A stretch of 64,000 nt of DNA from Nocardia sputorum (GCF_027924405.1 NZ_AP026978.1:6076001-6140000), one strand, 5' to 3'; counted from the stretch's first letter, positions 44,291 through 53,139 are shown. Translations and numbers: made by a program. The notes: generated by a model not told the origin, from the sequence alone.

Positions 44291-44758
44291 ATGACCACTC
44301 CGAACAAGGCACTCGCCCGGCTGGCCGCGACGGCGGTCGCGCTCACCGCCGCACTCGTCGGCGCGGCGGGTACCGTTGCGCCCGCGGTCGCGGCGCCCTT
44401 GGTCGCACCCCTGCACGCTCGAGCCCCCGGCGCCGGTGAGCTGACCGCCAAACTGCGCGTTGCCATCAACACCGGCGCCGCGCGCAGCACGCGAGCGGCG
44501 GAACTGGAATCCGGCGACGCCGGCGTCGCCACGATGGACAAGATCGCGGGCCTGCTCGCGATCTCCCCGCCGAGCCTGCGCTACAACGTGATCAACCCGT
44601 CGACCTCCGGCGACCGGATCGACGCGCAACTCCTGATCACCACCGAGGGCTACCCGGACTTCACCTACGACGTCTCGTGGAAGCAGATCGACGGCTATTG
44701 GAAGTTGACCCGCCAGGCGGAGTGCAGCCTCGCCTCGGCGCTCGCGCTGTCCTGCTGA
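44291..44758 (+). CDS. Small secreted protein, MTB12-like fold
   Basis: The 155-residue product has a signal peptide (ARLAATAVALTAALVGAAGTVAPAVAAP) and an acidic helical stretch. Its C-terminal half (LLAISPPSLRYNVINPSTSGDRIDAQLLITTEGYPDFTYDVSWKQIDGYWKLTRQAECSLASALALSC) resembles the NTF2-like domain of low-molecular-weight antigens such as MTB12. Two cysteines near the end could form a disulphide. It is divergent from nbtG behind iron box 4, so a role in iron acquisition under starvation is possible. Family assignment is tentative. Confidence 0.65.
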   Translation: MTTPNKALARLAATAVALTAALVGAAGTVAPAVAAPLVAPLHARAPGAGELTAKLRVAINTGAARSTRAAELESGDAGVATMDKIAGLLAISPPSLRYNVINPSTSGDRIDAQLLITTEGYPDFTYDVSWKQIDGYWKLTRQAECSLASALALSC

Positions 44759-44843
44759 ACCAGAACCCTTCTCCTCCGCGGTTTTCCGCGGGAGCCGACG
44801 GTCGAGTGTCGCGCGACTGCACCTACAGCGCGCGACATTCAAC

Positions 44844-44862
44844 TTTCGTTAGGCTAACCTTA
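44844..44862 (+). promoter_or_regulatory. IdeR/DmdR-like iron box 5
   Basis: TTTCGTTAGGCTAACCTTA matches the consensus at about 16 of 19 positions. The ATG of the reductase is only 6 nt downstream. There is no ribosome-binding site, so the box likely overlaps the -10 of a leaderless promoter. Confidence 0.75.
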
Positions 44863-44867
44863 GTGCC

Positions 44868-45575
44868 ATGGGTAAAGGCTTGAACGGTCTGATGGTCAAG
44901 GCGTGGGGTGGCAACGACTACCGGCTCACCGTCACCTCGACCGAATACGTCACGGACAAATACGTGCGACTCGGCTTCACCGCGGGCGGGCTGCTCGCCG
45001 ATCACCCGGTGCACCCCACCCAGTGGATCCGCGGCTGGTTCCCGGACGGCGACAGCGGCAAGTTGCAGCAGCGCGGCTACACGCTGGTCGACCCCGATCC
45101 GGACGGCGACCGCTTCTCGATCGAGTTCGCGCTGCACGACGGGCCTGCCGCCCGCTGGGCCCAGAACGCCTCCGTCGGTGACGAACTCGACGCGTCCGTG
45201 CTCGGCTCGAATTTCCAGCTGCCGGAGTCCACTCCCGGCGAATACCTCATCTTCGGCGACACCGCCTCACTGCCCGCGATCAACTCGCTGCTGGACGCCA
45301 TTGGAGACACCCCGGCGCGGGTCTGGCTGGAGTGGCAGTACGAATCCGACACCACGATCCCGCTGCGCAACAAACCGCATCACCAAGTGACGTGGGTGCA
45401 GCGGATCGATGACGGCAGGTTGCTGCGGGAAGCGGCACAGGAACTCACCTGCCCGGCGAACGCGTTCGCCTGGGTCGCCTGCGACGGGCACACCACCCGC
45501 TCGATCGTGAAGAGCTTCAAGACGATGCACAATCTGCCCAAGACGGCGATCAAATCCCAGGCCTACTGGAAATGA
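44868..45575 (+). CDS. Siderophore-interacting protein (FAD ferric-siderophore reductase)
   Basis: The 235-residue protein is of the SIP/ViuB type. An FAD-binding domain (DYRLTVTSTEYVTDKYVRLGFTAGGLL...PTQWIRGWFP...QQRGYTLVD...DRFSIEFALHDGPAARWAQNASVGDELDASVLGS) is followed by a C-terminal NAD(P)H domain (YLIFGDTASLPAINSLLDAIGDTPARVWLEWQYESD; WVACDGHTTRSIVKSFKTMHNL). It would release iron by reduction after uptake. In mycobacteria this module is fused to IrtA; here it is a separate gene close to the ABC pair. It begins directly after iron box 5. Confidence 0.88.
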   Translation: MGKGLNGLMVKAWGGNDYRLTVTSTEYVTDKYVRLGFTAGGLLADHPVHPTQWIRGWFPDGDSGKLQQRGYTLVDPDPDGDRFSIEFALHDGPAARWAQNASVGDELDASVLGSNFQLPESTPGEYLIFGDTASLPAINSLLDAIGDTPARVWLEWQYESDTTIPLRNKPHHQVTWVQRIDDGRLLREAAQELTCPANAFAWVACDGHTTRSIVKSFKTMHNLPKTAIKSQAYWK

Positions 45576-45584
45576 GGTCCGCGA

Positions 45585-45616
45585 CGCCGCACCGCCTTCG
45601 CGCGGTGCGGCGTTTT
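45585..45616. terminator. Terminator after the reductase
   Basis: CGCCGCACCGC (45585-45595) pairs perfectly with 45602-45612 over a 6-nt loop, followed by TTTT. A typical intrinsic terminator 10 bp after the stop. Confidence 0.85.
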
Positions 45617-45803
45617 CGATCCGCGACGCCGGCACACCGCCCAGAGGTCGTCTCGTTCGCCGTCGGAGCGCCTGATCCCGCCCTGCTCCCGAGCGGCTTG
45701 CCGATCGACCCGTAACGAGGCGAGTAGCCGATTCACCAGCGGCAGCGGCGGACCCGCAGACCACCCGGCGAGCATCTCGGCGCAGCTGCTCGCGCACGAT
45801 GCG

Positions 45804-45878
45804 AGCCGGTCGGCGGACGTGCCCGTCACGGCCACCGGGTGTCTCGGCGTCCACGGCGACTTCGTCCGCCGACCGGCT
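45804..45878. repeat. Distant inverted repeat
   Basis: AGCCGGTCGGCGGAC (45804-45818) has its perfect complement at 45864-45878, leaving a 45-nt loop. It ends 7 bp before the stop of the ABC gene at 45886. The interval 45617-45885 has only an unconvincing minus-strand 90-codon frame. Confidence 0.55.
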
Positions 45879-45885
45879 GTTCGCG

Positions 45886-47622
45886 CTAGCTCGCGACCGG
45901 TTCCAGATGCCAGCCCGCCGCGCGGGATCGCTCGTTCCAGAACGCGGCGTACCGGCCGTTCAAGGCGAGCAGTTCCGCGTGGGTACCGCGCTCGATGATC
46001 CGGCCGCCGTCCACGAACAGGATCTGGTCGGCGTGGGCGATGGTGGCCAGCCGGTGCGCGACCACGATCACCGTTTTGTCCTTGGTTATCTCGTGCATCC
46101 CGCGCACCACGAGCGCTTCGCTGTGCGGATCCAACGCACTGGTCACCTCGTCCAGCAGCACGATAGGCGCGTCCTTCAACAAGGCCCTGGCGATCGAGAC
46201 CCGCTGGCGCTCACCGCCGGACAGCGCCGCGCCGCCCTCCCCGACCCGGGTGTCGAAGCCGTCGGGCAGACGGTCGACGATCTCGTCGACTCGCGCCGCC
46301 TCCGCCGCGCGACGCACCTCGTCGTCACCGGCCTCCGGCCGGCCGATCCGAATGTTGTCCGCCACCGACTGATCGAACAGGTAGACGTTCTGGAAGACCA
46401 GCGACAGCTGGCTCAGCAGAGTCGCCGACGGCTGGTCGCGCACATCGTGCCCGCCCACCGACACCCGTCCCGCATCCACGTCGTAGAACCGGGCGGCCAA
46501 TCGCAGCACAGTCGTCTTGCCCGCGCCGCTCGGCCCGACGATGGCCGTGGTGGTGCCCGCGGGGACGCTGAACGTCACATTCGACAGCACCGGCTCACCG
46601 GGACGGTATCCGAAACTCACGTCGTCGAACACCACCGACGGCGCCCCCGGCGTAACGGCCGACTCCGCCTCCGGCAACACCGGTTCGTCCAGCAGTTCGG
46701 TGATCCGGCCCGCGGCCGTGCCCGCCGAGCGCAACGCGGTGCCCAATTGCGCGGCCTGGTTGAGCGGTTCGATGAACCGGGAGCTCACCGCGATCAGCGC
46801 GATCGCGGCGGCGGCGGAGACGGCGCCGTCGGTCACCCGCGCCACCGCGACGTACACCAGCACCAGGAACACGGCCTGCACGAAGAGCGCGAACAAGATC
46901 AGGCCGGGCACGCTGGCGAACACCATGCGCGACCCCGCCGAGCGCTGTCCGGCCAGCGCGGCGTCGAGCGCGCGGTTGCCCGACCCCACCGCGCCGAACG
47001 CGCGCAACACCGGCTGGGCCTGGGCGAATTCGATGACGCGCGAATCGGCCTCGGCCGCCGCCGCGTGCATCCGCTGATCCGCGCCTAGGTAGGCGCGGTT
47101 GGCCAGACCGTTCACCAGGTACAGCACCGGCGCGGCGAGCAGCATGGCCACCGCGATGCGCCAGTCGACCAGCAGCATGCCGACCGCGACCGCGAGCGGG
47201 ACGATGACACCGGTGAGAATCTTGGCCAGCAAGTAGGCGACCAGACCTTGCAGCTCCCGCACGTTGTCGACCATCAGCCGCCCCAGCGGCCCGGCGTCAT
47301 GGGTCTCGAACCAGCCGAGGGGCAGCGCGTTGAGGTGGTCGCCGAGCCGGGTCTGCAATCCGCGCTGCATGCCGATGCCGACGCGCAGGCCGATCGCCGC
47401 TTGCAGATAGCCGAACACCACCACGCCCGCGACGGCGGCGAGCATCCCGAGCGCCCAGAGCCAGGCGCGGCCGAGGTCGTCGTCGAACAGCGCCGTCAGG
47501 ACCGGGACCAGCAGCAGATACGCCGCGGCCTGACTGAGGGCCTGCGCCACGATGGCGGCGAACAACCTCGGTGTCAGCCGGGCGAATTCGGCCGGAACCA
47601 GGTCCAGCACCTTGCGGATCAT
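45886..47622 (-). CDS. irtB: ABC exporter-type half-transporter, IrtB-like
   Basis: The 578-residue protein fuses six membrane helices (LFAAIVAQALSQAAAYLLLVPVL, ALGMLAAVAGVVVFGYL, LTGVIVPLAVAVGMLLV and others) to an ATPase with Walker A GPSGAGKTT (near residue 362), signature LSGGERQR and Walker B IVLLDEVTSALD. It pairs with the upstream half-transporter as in mycobacterial IrtAB, which has an exporter fold but imports ferric mycobactins. The start overlaps the IrtA-like stop by 4 bp (ATGA, 47619-47622). Confidence 0.85.
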   Translation of the reverse strand: MIRKVLDLVPAEFARLTPRLFAAIVAQALSQAAAYLLLVPVLTALFDDDLGRAWLWALGMLAAVAGVVVFGYLQAAIGLRVGIGMQRGLQTRLGDHLNALPLGWFETHDAGPLGRLMVDNVRELQGLVAYLLAKILTGVIVPLAVAVGMLLVDWRIAVAMLLAAPVLYLVNGLANRAYLGADQRMHAAAAEADSRVIEFAQAQPVLRAFGAVGSGNRALDAALAGQRSAGSRMVFASVPGLILFALFVQAVFLVLVYVAVARVTDGAVSAAAAIALIAVSSRFIEPLNQAAQLGTALRSAGTAAGRITELLDEPVLPEAESAVTPGAPSVVFDDVSFGYRPGEPVLSNVTFSVPAGTTTAIVGPSGAGKTTVLRLAARFYDVDAGRVSVGGHDVRDQPSATLLSQLSLVFQNVYLFDQSVADNIRIGRPEAGDDEVRRAAEAARVDEIVDRLPDGFDTRVGEGGAALSGGERQRVSIARALLKDAPIVLLDEVTSALDPHSEALVVRGMHEITKDKTVIVVAHRLATIAHADQILFVDGGRIIERGTHAELLALNGRYAAFWNERSRAAGWHLEPVAS

Positions 47623-49472
47623 CGGGCACCCTCCACACTGTCGACGAGGGCGATCTCGCCCAGCGCCGCTTCGTTGATCTCCCACAGCCGCTGGTAGGCG
47701 CCGCCCGCGGTGACGAGACTCGCGTGGTCGCCCTGCTCGACCAGCCGTCCCCGCTCGAGCACCAGGATACGGTCCACCCCCGTGATGGTGTGCAACCGGT
47801 GCGCGATGACCAGCACCGTGCGGCCCGCGACCAGGACCGCCAGCGCGTCCTGCACCGCCGCTTCCGATTCCGGGTCGGCGAACGCGGTCGCTTCGTCCAG
47901 CACGAGGACGGGAGTGTCCGCGAGCAGGGCGCGTGCGATCGAGAGCCGTTGCGCCTCGCCACCGGACAAGGTGGCGTCGACGCCGAGCTCGGAGTCGTAA
48001 CCACGCGGCAGCGCCACGATGCGGTCGTGGATCTGCGCGGCGCGGGCGGCCTGCTCCACGGCGGCGTCGTCGGCGTCGGGCCGGGCCAAGCGCAGGTTCT
48101 CCCGGATGCTGCCCCGGATCAGACGCACGTCCTGGAAGACGAATCCCACCGTCCGGTAGAGCTCCTCGCTCGGAATGTCGCGGATGTCGCGGCCGCCGAT
48201 CGTGATCCGGCCCGACCCCACGTCATAGAACCGGGGGAGCAGTTTGGCCAGTGTCGACTTGCCCGATCCGCTCGGTCCGACCAGAGCGGTGATGGTGCCG
48301 GGGACGAGCTCGAGGTCGATGTCGTGCAGCACGTCGTGACCGGAGCGATAGCCGAAGCCGACCCCTTCGAACCGGACGAGACCGGCGGGCGCGGATTCCG
48401 GCTCGGCGGGAGTCGGCGCCCCGGTGCTCAATTCGGGTGTCTGTTGCAGCTCATGCAGGCGCTGCGCGGCCACCGCGGCAGCGCGGAGCGCCTGCGCGCC
48501 GTAGCCGAGACTGAGCAAGGAGCTGCCCAGGCCGAGGCCGACCAGCAGGAACGGCAGCACATCCAGCGGCTCGATCCAGTCCAGACCGACGGCGCCCAGA
48601 CCGGCGACGACCACGACCAGCATCACGAACACCGGGGTGACGACGATGTCGGAGGCGGCCTGCACCTTGATGATCGGCGTCTTCAGCCGGTCGACGCTGC
48701 GCGCCTGGTGCTCGACGGCGTCTTGGAAGACGCTGTGCGCCTTGCCCGCCTGACCGAAGGCACGCACCACCTGGATGCCGTCGACGAATTCGATGGTCGC
48801 TTGCTTGGTGGCCTGCTCGGCGCGCGTGTAGACCACGTAACGGTCCCGGCCGTCGCGGTCCATCATCCGGCTGTAGAGCACCGCGTAGGCCAGGATCGGC
48901 AGCAGCAGCACCACGGCCAGCCGCCATTCGACGGTGACCAGGTATCCGAGGGTGATCAGCGGAATCGTCACCGCGCCGACGAACTCCAGGCGGGCGTGGG
49001 CCACCAGGTAGTGCAAAGCCTCCACGTCATCCTGGAGGTACTTCTTCACCTCGCCCGAGGTCCGTTCGCCGAACCAACCCAGCGGCACCCGCGTCAGCTT
49101 GGCCGCCAGCGCCCGGCGCACGGCGAGCTGATAGCCGGCGTCGACCAGGTGCGTCCAGGTCAGCGCCGCGGCTTGCAACAGGGCCCGCGCCACCAGCACC
49201 AGCACCGCGATCGTCAGCAGGCGCCACACCCGGCCGGTGTCCACCTGGTCCCGCAGCAATTCGCGGCAGGCTTCCACGATCAGCACGAAAGGCACGACCG
49301 CGCACGCCGACGCGACGACCATGATGAGGCTCGCGACGGTCAACGAGCCGCGCACGGGCGCGAGGATTTCCTTGCGCGCCTGCGCCTCCTGTTGCTTGCG
49401 TTCCTTCAGCACCGACTTCGGCGGCCGGTTCCCCGCCTGCTCCGCCGGCAGCGGCGCGACCTCTACCGTCAT
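47619..49472 (-). CDS. irtA: ABC exporter-type half-transporter, IrtA-like without SIP domain
   Basis: The 617-residue protein starts with a charged tail (KSVLKERKQQEAQARKEIL), then six helices (SLIMVVASACAVVPFVLIV, LTIAVLVLVARALLQAAAL, VGAVTIPLITLGYLV and others) and an ATPase with GPSGSGKST (near residue 399), LSGGEAQR and VLVLDEATAFADPES. The D-loop ATAFAD, not ATSALD, is what I recall for IrtA-type subunits. Unlike IrtA it has no N-terminal siderophore-interacting domain; that activity is encoded at 44868. ATG at 49472, with an iron box 68 bp upstream. Confidence 0.85.
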   Translation of the reverse strand: MTVEVAPLPAEQAGNRPPKSVLKERKQQEAQARKEILAPVRGSLTVASLIMVVASACAVVPFVLIVEACRELLRDQVDTGRVWRLLTIAVLVLVARALLQAAALTWTHLVDAGYQLAVRRALAAKLTRVPLGWFGERTSGEVKKYLQDDVEALHYLVAHARLEFVGAVTIPLITLGYLVTVEWRLAVVLLLPILAYAVLYSRMMDRDGRDRYVVYTRAEQATKQATIEFVDGIQVVRAFGQAGKAHSVFQDAVEHQARSVDRLKTPIIKVQAASDIVVTPVFVMLVVVVAGLGAVGLDWIEPLDVLPFLLVGLGLGSSLLSLGYGAQALRAAAVAAQRLHELQQTPELSTGAPTPAEPESAPAGLVRFEGVGFGYRSGHDVLHDIDLELVPGTITALVGPSGSGKSTLAKLLPRFYDVGSGRITIGGRDIRDIPSEELYRTVGFVFQDVRLIRGSIRENLRLARPDADDAAVEQAARAAQIHDRIVALPRGYDSELGVDATLSGGEAQRLSIARALLADTPVLVLDEATAFADPESEAAVQDALAVLVAGRTVLVIAHRLHTITGVDRILVLERGRLVEQGDHASLVTAGGAYQRLWEINEAALGEIALVDSVEGAR

Positions 49473-49539
49473 CTGACCTCGTCTCTCGCGGCATCCGTCT
49501 CTGGGATCGTCCTATCCTCACACAGCGACGCCCAGTAAG

Positions 49540-49558
49540 AAAGGTTAGCCTAAGTTAT
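49540..49558 (-). promoter_or_regulatory. IdeR/DmdR-like iron box 6
   Basis: AAAGGTTAGCCTAAGTTAT matches the consensus at about 14 of 19 positions, best in its left half. It is the operator candidate for the irtA-irtB pair. Confidence 0.7.
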
Positions 49559-49864
49559 CTTGCCCCGAGCGGTCGTCGGGGTGACCACGCACTCAGCGCG
49601 GCGCGCTGCGACAGATCCGGCCGCGCGCCTCCCGGCTCGCCGGACTCGAAGGCGTTGCGCTCCGGCGGAGCCCGCCCACCCCACCGGTCGTTGTCCTTCG
49701 GGACTTATTTCGTCCATGTGCGAGAACCCCTGCGAACCCATGGTTTTCGAGCGTCCGACGCGCCGGGGAAACCTCCGGAACGGGGCTGTATGCTGGCCCG
49801 ATAGCCCGTGCGCATCGCTAACTTCGAGTGAAAGCGAAACAATGGGACGCACAGGAGTACCGAT

Positions 49865-50059
49865 ATGTATGGCACGGAGTTGTTTTCGGTTCTGTCGAAT
49901 TGCACGAGAGATCCCGGCGAACTCACCGCGGGTCAAGCGCACCGCGCCATGCAGGTGCACTTGGATTGCAGCGTCGAGATGTGCCGGGTCCGGCGGCGCG
50001 CACGCAGGACGCTGGTGGAGGCTCGGTTGATGGTGCTCGACGAGCGGGCGACGCCGTAA
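49865..50059 (+). CDS. Small conserved-looking protein
   Basis: The 64-residue product MYGTELFSVLSNCTRDPGELTAGQAHRAMQVHLDCSVEMCRVRRRARRTLVEARLMVLDERATP has CAGGAG 7 nt before its ATG. It has the pattern of small actinobacterial proteins with spaced cysteines and an arginine-rich helix (HxxC...C..RRRA...L). No function can be assigned. Zinc or nucleic-acid binding is conceivable. The interval 49559-49864 shows no other supported gene. Confidence 0.6.
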   Translation: MYGTELFSVLSNCTRDPGELTAGQAHRAMQVHLDCSVEMCRVRRRARRTLVEARLMVLDERATP

Positions 50060-50190
50060 TGACGTCCGCGATGGGCGCACCGCGCTCATGCCTCCGGTCG
50101 CAGGCGCGGACCGCCATGAACTCGCACGCACCCGCATGGCTCATCCGCGTCGAGCGGAATCGTCCCGGCCGGAGAAGCGTTGTCTCGGTC

Positions 50191-50643
50191 ATGACCGCAA
50201 CGGCATCCGATCGATCCGCCACCCCCGTCGTCGACACCGAGACCGAATTCGGCGCGAGAGTCGCCGAACGCCTGGCGCGCGAATCCGTCCTCTGGCTGAC
50301 CACCGTCGGCCCCACCGGCACACCGCAGCCCAACCCCGTCTGGTTCCAGTGGCGCGACGGCGAATTCCTCGTCTTCAGCAAGCCCGCCCAGCCGAAGATT
50401 CGCAACATCCAGCGCAACCCCCGGGTCTCGCTGAATCTCAACAGCACCGAGACCGGCGGCGACGTCGTCGTACTCACCGGCACGGCCCGCGTGGTCGACC
50501 AGCGGCCCGGCGCGGACGAGATCGACGCGTTCACGAAGAAATACGCCGACGGCCTGCGCTCGATCGGCATGACCGACGAGCAGTTCTACGCCGAATACTC
50601 CGTCGTCCTGCGCGTCACCCCCGATCGGTTGCGCGGGTTCTGA
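50191..50643 (+). CDS. PPOX-class (F420/FMN-binding) oxidoreductase
   Basis: The 150-residue protein has the split-barrel flavin fold: RVAERLARESVLWLTTVGPTGTPQPNPVWFQWRDGEFLVFSKPAQPKIRNIQRNPRVSLNLNSTETGGDVVVLTGTARVVD. The pattern TTV...G.PQ..PVWF.W....(L/F)..S....K..N...NP.V.L is that of the F420-dependent TIGR03667/TIGR03618 type. The cofactor choice is inference; the reaction is unknown. ATG at 50191. The next gene follows after 5 bp, so they form an operon. Confidence 0.8.
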   Translation: MTATASDRSATPVVDTETEFGARVAERLARESVLWLTTVGPTGTPQPNPVWFQWRDGEFLVFSKPAQPKIRNIQRNPRVSLNLNSTETGGDVVVLTGTARVVDQRPGADEIDAFTKKYADGLRSIGMTDEQFYAEYSVVLRVTPDRLRGF

Positions 50644-50648
50644 CCCCG

Positions 50649-51230
50649 ATGACCTTCGCGCCGCCGCCGCCCACCGCCGCGTGGCGGCACCGGTCCGCCC
50701 GCGACGGATTCGAGGTGGCGTATTTCCGCGTCACCGAGCAGGGCGTGCTGATCGACGGCTGCACCACGGCCGTCGAGGGCGGCGCGGCGTGGGTGGTGGA
50801 CTACCGGATCGCGCTGGACACCGAATGGCGCACGCGCCGGGCCCAGGTCGCGATGCGCAAACCCGGTGGCTGGAACACGCTGGTGCTGGAGTGCGACGGC
50901 GCGGGGTCCTGGCTGCTGGACGGCATGCCCGCGCCATTGCTCGACGGCTGCCTGGACGTGGACCTGGAGTCTTCCGCGCTGACCAACGCCCTGCCGGTGC
51001 ACCGGGCCGCGCGGGACGTAGGCGACGGCATGGACGCGCCCGCGGCGTACGTCTACGCCTCCGGCGCCGCGGTCGGCCGGTTGGAACAGCGCTACCTCCG
51101 CACAGCCGACGGCGAGCACGGACCGCGGTTCGACTACGCGGCCCCCGAATTCGACTTCCACTGCACCCTGGACTACGACAAATCGGGCTTGGTGCTCGAG
51201 TACCCGGGCATCGCGGCCCGTGTCCACTGA
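50649..51230 (+). CDS. Putative glycolipid-binding-domain protein
   Basis: The 193-residue protein contains WRHRSARDGFEVAYFRVTEQGVLIDGCTTAVEGGAAWVVDYRIALDTEWRTRRAQVAM, then LVLECDGAGSWLLDGMPAPLLDGCLDVDLESSALTNALPVHR and ends FDYAAPEFDFHCTLDYDKSGLVLEYPGIAARV. This is the putative glycolipid-binding (former DUF1089) domain, a twisted beta barrel. It is coupled to the oxidoreductase upstream. Ligand unknown. Confidence 0.8.
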   Translation: MTFAPPPPTAAWRHRSARDGFEVAYFRVTEQGVLIDGCTTAVEGGAAWVVDYRIALDTEWRTRRAQVAMRKPGGWNTLVLECDGAGSWLLDGMPAPLLDGCLDVDLESSALTNALPVHRAARDVGDGMDAPAAYVYASGAAVGRLEQRYLRTADGEHGPRFDYAAPEFDFHCTLDYDKSGLVLEYPGIAARVH

Positions 51231-51281
51231 TCCCCCGGCCTCGGACAACGCCGCTCCCGCCTGCAGTTAGGGTCGATACCG

Positions 51282-52211
51282 ATGAGAAGGCGGCAACAAC
51301 CGCCGTTGCCGAAACGGCACGGCTTGGACCCGGCCCGGCTACGACTACCGGAGCAGGGCGACTGGGCGACCATCCGGGACCATCTGGTGGAGCGCCTCCC
51401 CCGGGTGCCCGCGACGCGGATCGACGAACTGCTGCACGCGGGCGGCATCGTCGACCTGAGCGGGCCGATCGCCCCCGACGCACCGTACGTGCCCGGCGGC
51501 GCGGTCTGGTTCCATCGCGATCTGCCCGAGGAGACGGTGGTCCCGTTCGACATCCCCGTCGTGCATCGCGACGACGACCTCCTGGTGGTGGACAAACCGC
51601 ATTTCCTGGCCACGATTCCGCGCGGTCAGCACATCCTGCAGACCGCGCTGGTGCGACTGCGCCGAGAACTGGACCTCCCCGACCTGGTCCCGGCGCATCG
51701 GCTCGACCGCGTCACGGCGGGCCTGGTGCTGTTCGTGATCAACCCCGCCCGCCGTGGCGCGTACCAGACCATGTTCCACAAGCGCACCGTGCGCAAGGAG
51801 TACGAGGCGATCGCCCGGTTCGATCCCGATCTCGCGCTGCCCCGGGTGGTGCGCAGCCGGATCATCAAGGAGAAGCAGGTGCTCGCGGCCCAGGAGGTCC
51901 CGGGCGAACCGAACGCGGAGACCGAGGTCGAATTGCTCGAGCATCGCGACGGCCTCGGCCGCTACCGGCTGCGACCGCACACCGGCCGGACCCACCAGTT
52001 GCGACTGCACATGAACAGCCTCGGCATCCCGATCCTCGGCGACGACTTCTACCCGGCGCTCACCGACAAGCCCGTCGACGACTTCACCAGGCCGCTCCAG
52101 TTGCTGGCCGCCTCGCTCGAGTTCACCGATCCGGTCACCCGCGAGCCGCGCCGTTTCGAGACCACTCGCACGTTGCAGGCCTGGACCGACCCACACGGGT
52201 GGGCCGGCTGA
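51282..52211 (+). CDS. RluA-family pseudouridine synthase
   Basis: The 309-residue enzyme isomerises uridine to pseudouridine in rRNA or tRNA. It has the RluA catalytic motif LVPAHRLDRVTAGLVLF (Asp in HRLDR, near residue 146). The other conserved stretches are VVHRDDDLLVVDKPHFLATIP, RKEYEAIARF and RYRLRPHTGRTHQLRLHMNSLGIPILGD. No complete N-terminal S4 domain is seen, although TRIDELLHAGGIVDL is S4-like. It lies 51 bp after the preceding gene. Confidence 0.9.
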   Translation: MRRRQQPPLPKRHGLDPARLRLPEQGDWATIRDHLVERLPRVPATRIDELLHAGGIVDLSGPIAPDAPYVPGGAVWFHRDLPEETVVPFDIPVVHRDDDLLVVDKPHFLATIPRGQHILQTALVRLRRELDLPDLVPAHRLDRVTAGLVLFVINPARRGAYQTMFHKRTVRKEYEAIARFDPDLALPRVVRSRIIKEKQVLAAQEVPGEPNAETEVELLEHRDGLGRYRLRPHTGRTHQLRLHMNSLGIPILGDDFYPALTDKPVDDFTRPLQLLAASLEFTDPVTREPRRFETTRTLQAWTDPHGWAG

Positions 52212-52369
52212 CGGCAGGGCATCAGCGCCCGTCCGTTGTCTCGGGTAGCGCCGTCGGGCCTTCTGCGAGCAGACTCCGGCGGACCCCGACGGCGGCGGAA
52301 AAGTGATCGATCCGGCAATAAGACCGGGATCCCTGGTGAAGGTGCTCCTTTTCCGTAGACTCGGCCGGG

Positions 52370-53113
52370 ATGTCTGAGCCGGACCTAGCAGCCCCGACCC
52401 ATCCGCGCCACAAAGTGCACGCCTACGTCGACGTCGCCGTCGTCGTGATCGTCCTGGCGGGCACCAATCTGATCGCGCATTTCACCACCGCGTGGGCGAA
52501 CATCGTGACGGTGCCGGTCGCGGCGATCGTCCTCCTCGCGCTGATGCGCAGGCGCGGCCTCGGCTGGTCGGAACTGGGGCTTTCACCCCGCCACTGGCGG
52601 CGCGGTTCGCGCTACGCGCTCGCGGCGGTGGCGGTGGTCCTCGCGGTCGTCGCGATCGGCGCGGCGCTGCCCCTGACCCGCCCGTTCTTCCTGGCCGATC
52701 GCTACGCGACCATCTCGGGCGCGCTGATCGCCTCGATGATCGTCATCCCGCTGCAAACCGTGATCCCCGAAGAGCTGGCCTTCCGCGGCGTGCTGCACGG
52801 CACGCTGCACCGCGCCTACGGTGCGCGCGGCGTCTTCGCGGCGGGCTCCCTGCTGTTCGGGCTCTGGCACATCGCGTCCTCCCTCGGCCTCACCTCCGGC
52901 AACCGCGGCCTGAGCGGCTTCATCGGGGGCGGCGTGGCCGGACAGATCATCGGAATCCTGCTCGCCGTCGTCGCGACAGCCGCGGCGGGCATGGTGTTCA
53001 CCTGGCTACGCCACCGCAGCGGCAGCCTGCTCGCCCCCATCGCCCTGCATTGGTCGGTCAACGGCGCGGGAGCCCTGGCGGCCGCCGTCGTCTGGCACAC
53101 CACGCTCGGTTGA
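52370..53113 (+). CDS. CPBP-family intramembrane metalloprotease
   Basis: The 247-residue protein has six to eight membrane segments (VDVAVVVIVLAGTNLIAHF, IVTVPVAAIVLLALM, ALAAVAVVLAVVAIGAAL, ALIASMIVIPLQTVIPEELAFRGVL and others). The CPBP motifs are present: EELAFRG (EExxxR), FGLWHI (FxxxH) and a late HWSVN (HxxxN). These proteases (Abi/CaaX-like) cleave within or near membranes; substrate unknown. Confidence 0.88.
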   Translation: MSEPDLAAPTHPRHKVHAYVDVAVVVIVLAGTNLIAHFTTAWANIVTVPVAAIVLLALMRRRGLGWSELGLSPRHWRRGSRYALAAVAVVLAVVAIGAALPLTRPFFLADRYATISGALIASMIVIPLQTVIPEELAFRGVLHGTLHRAYGARGVFAAGSLLFGLWHIASSLGLTSGNRGLSGFIGGGVAGQIIGILLAVVATAAAGMVFTWLRHRSGSLLAPIALHWSVNGAGALAAAVVWHTTLG

Positions 53114-53139
53114 TTGGCCGCGACTGCAGCGTTGGTTTT

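Noticed and set aside
45563..45835. 90-codon minus-strand frame between reductase and irtB
   Set aside because: It overlaps the terminator at 45585-45616 and has no domain, although a real small gene cannot be fully excluded.
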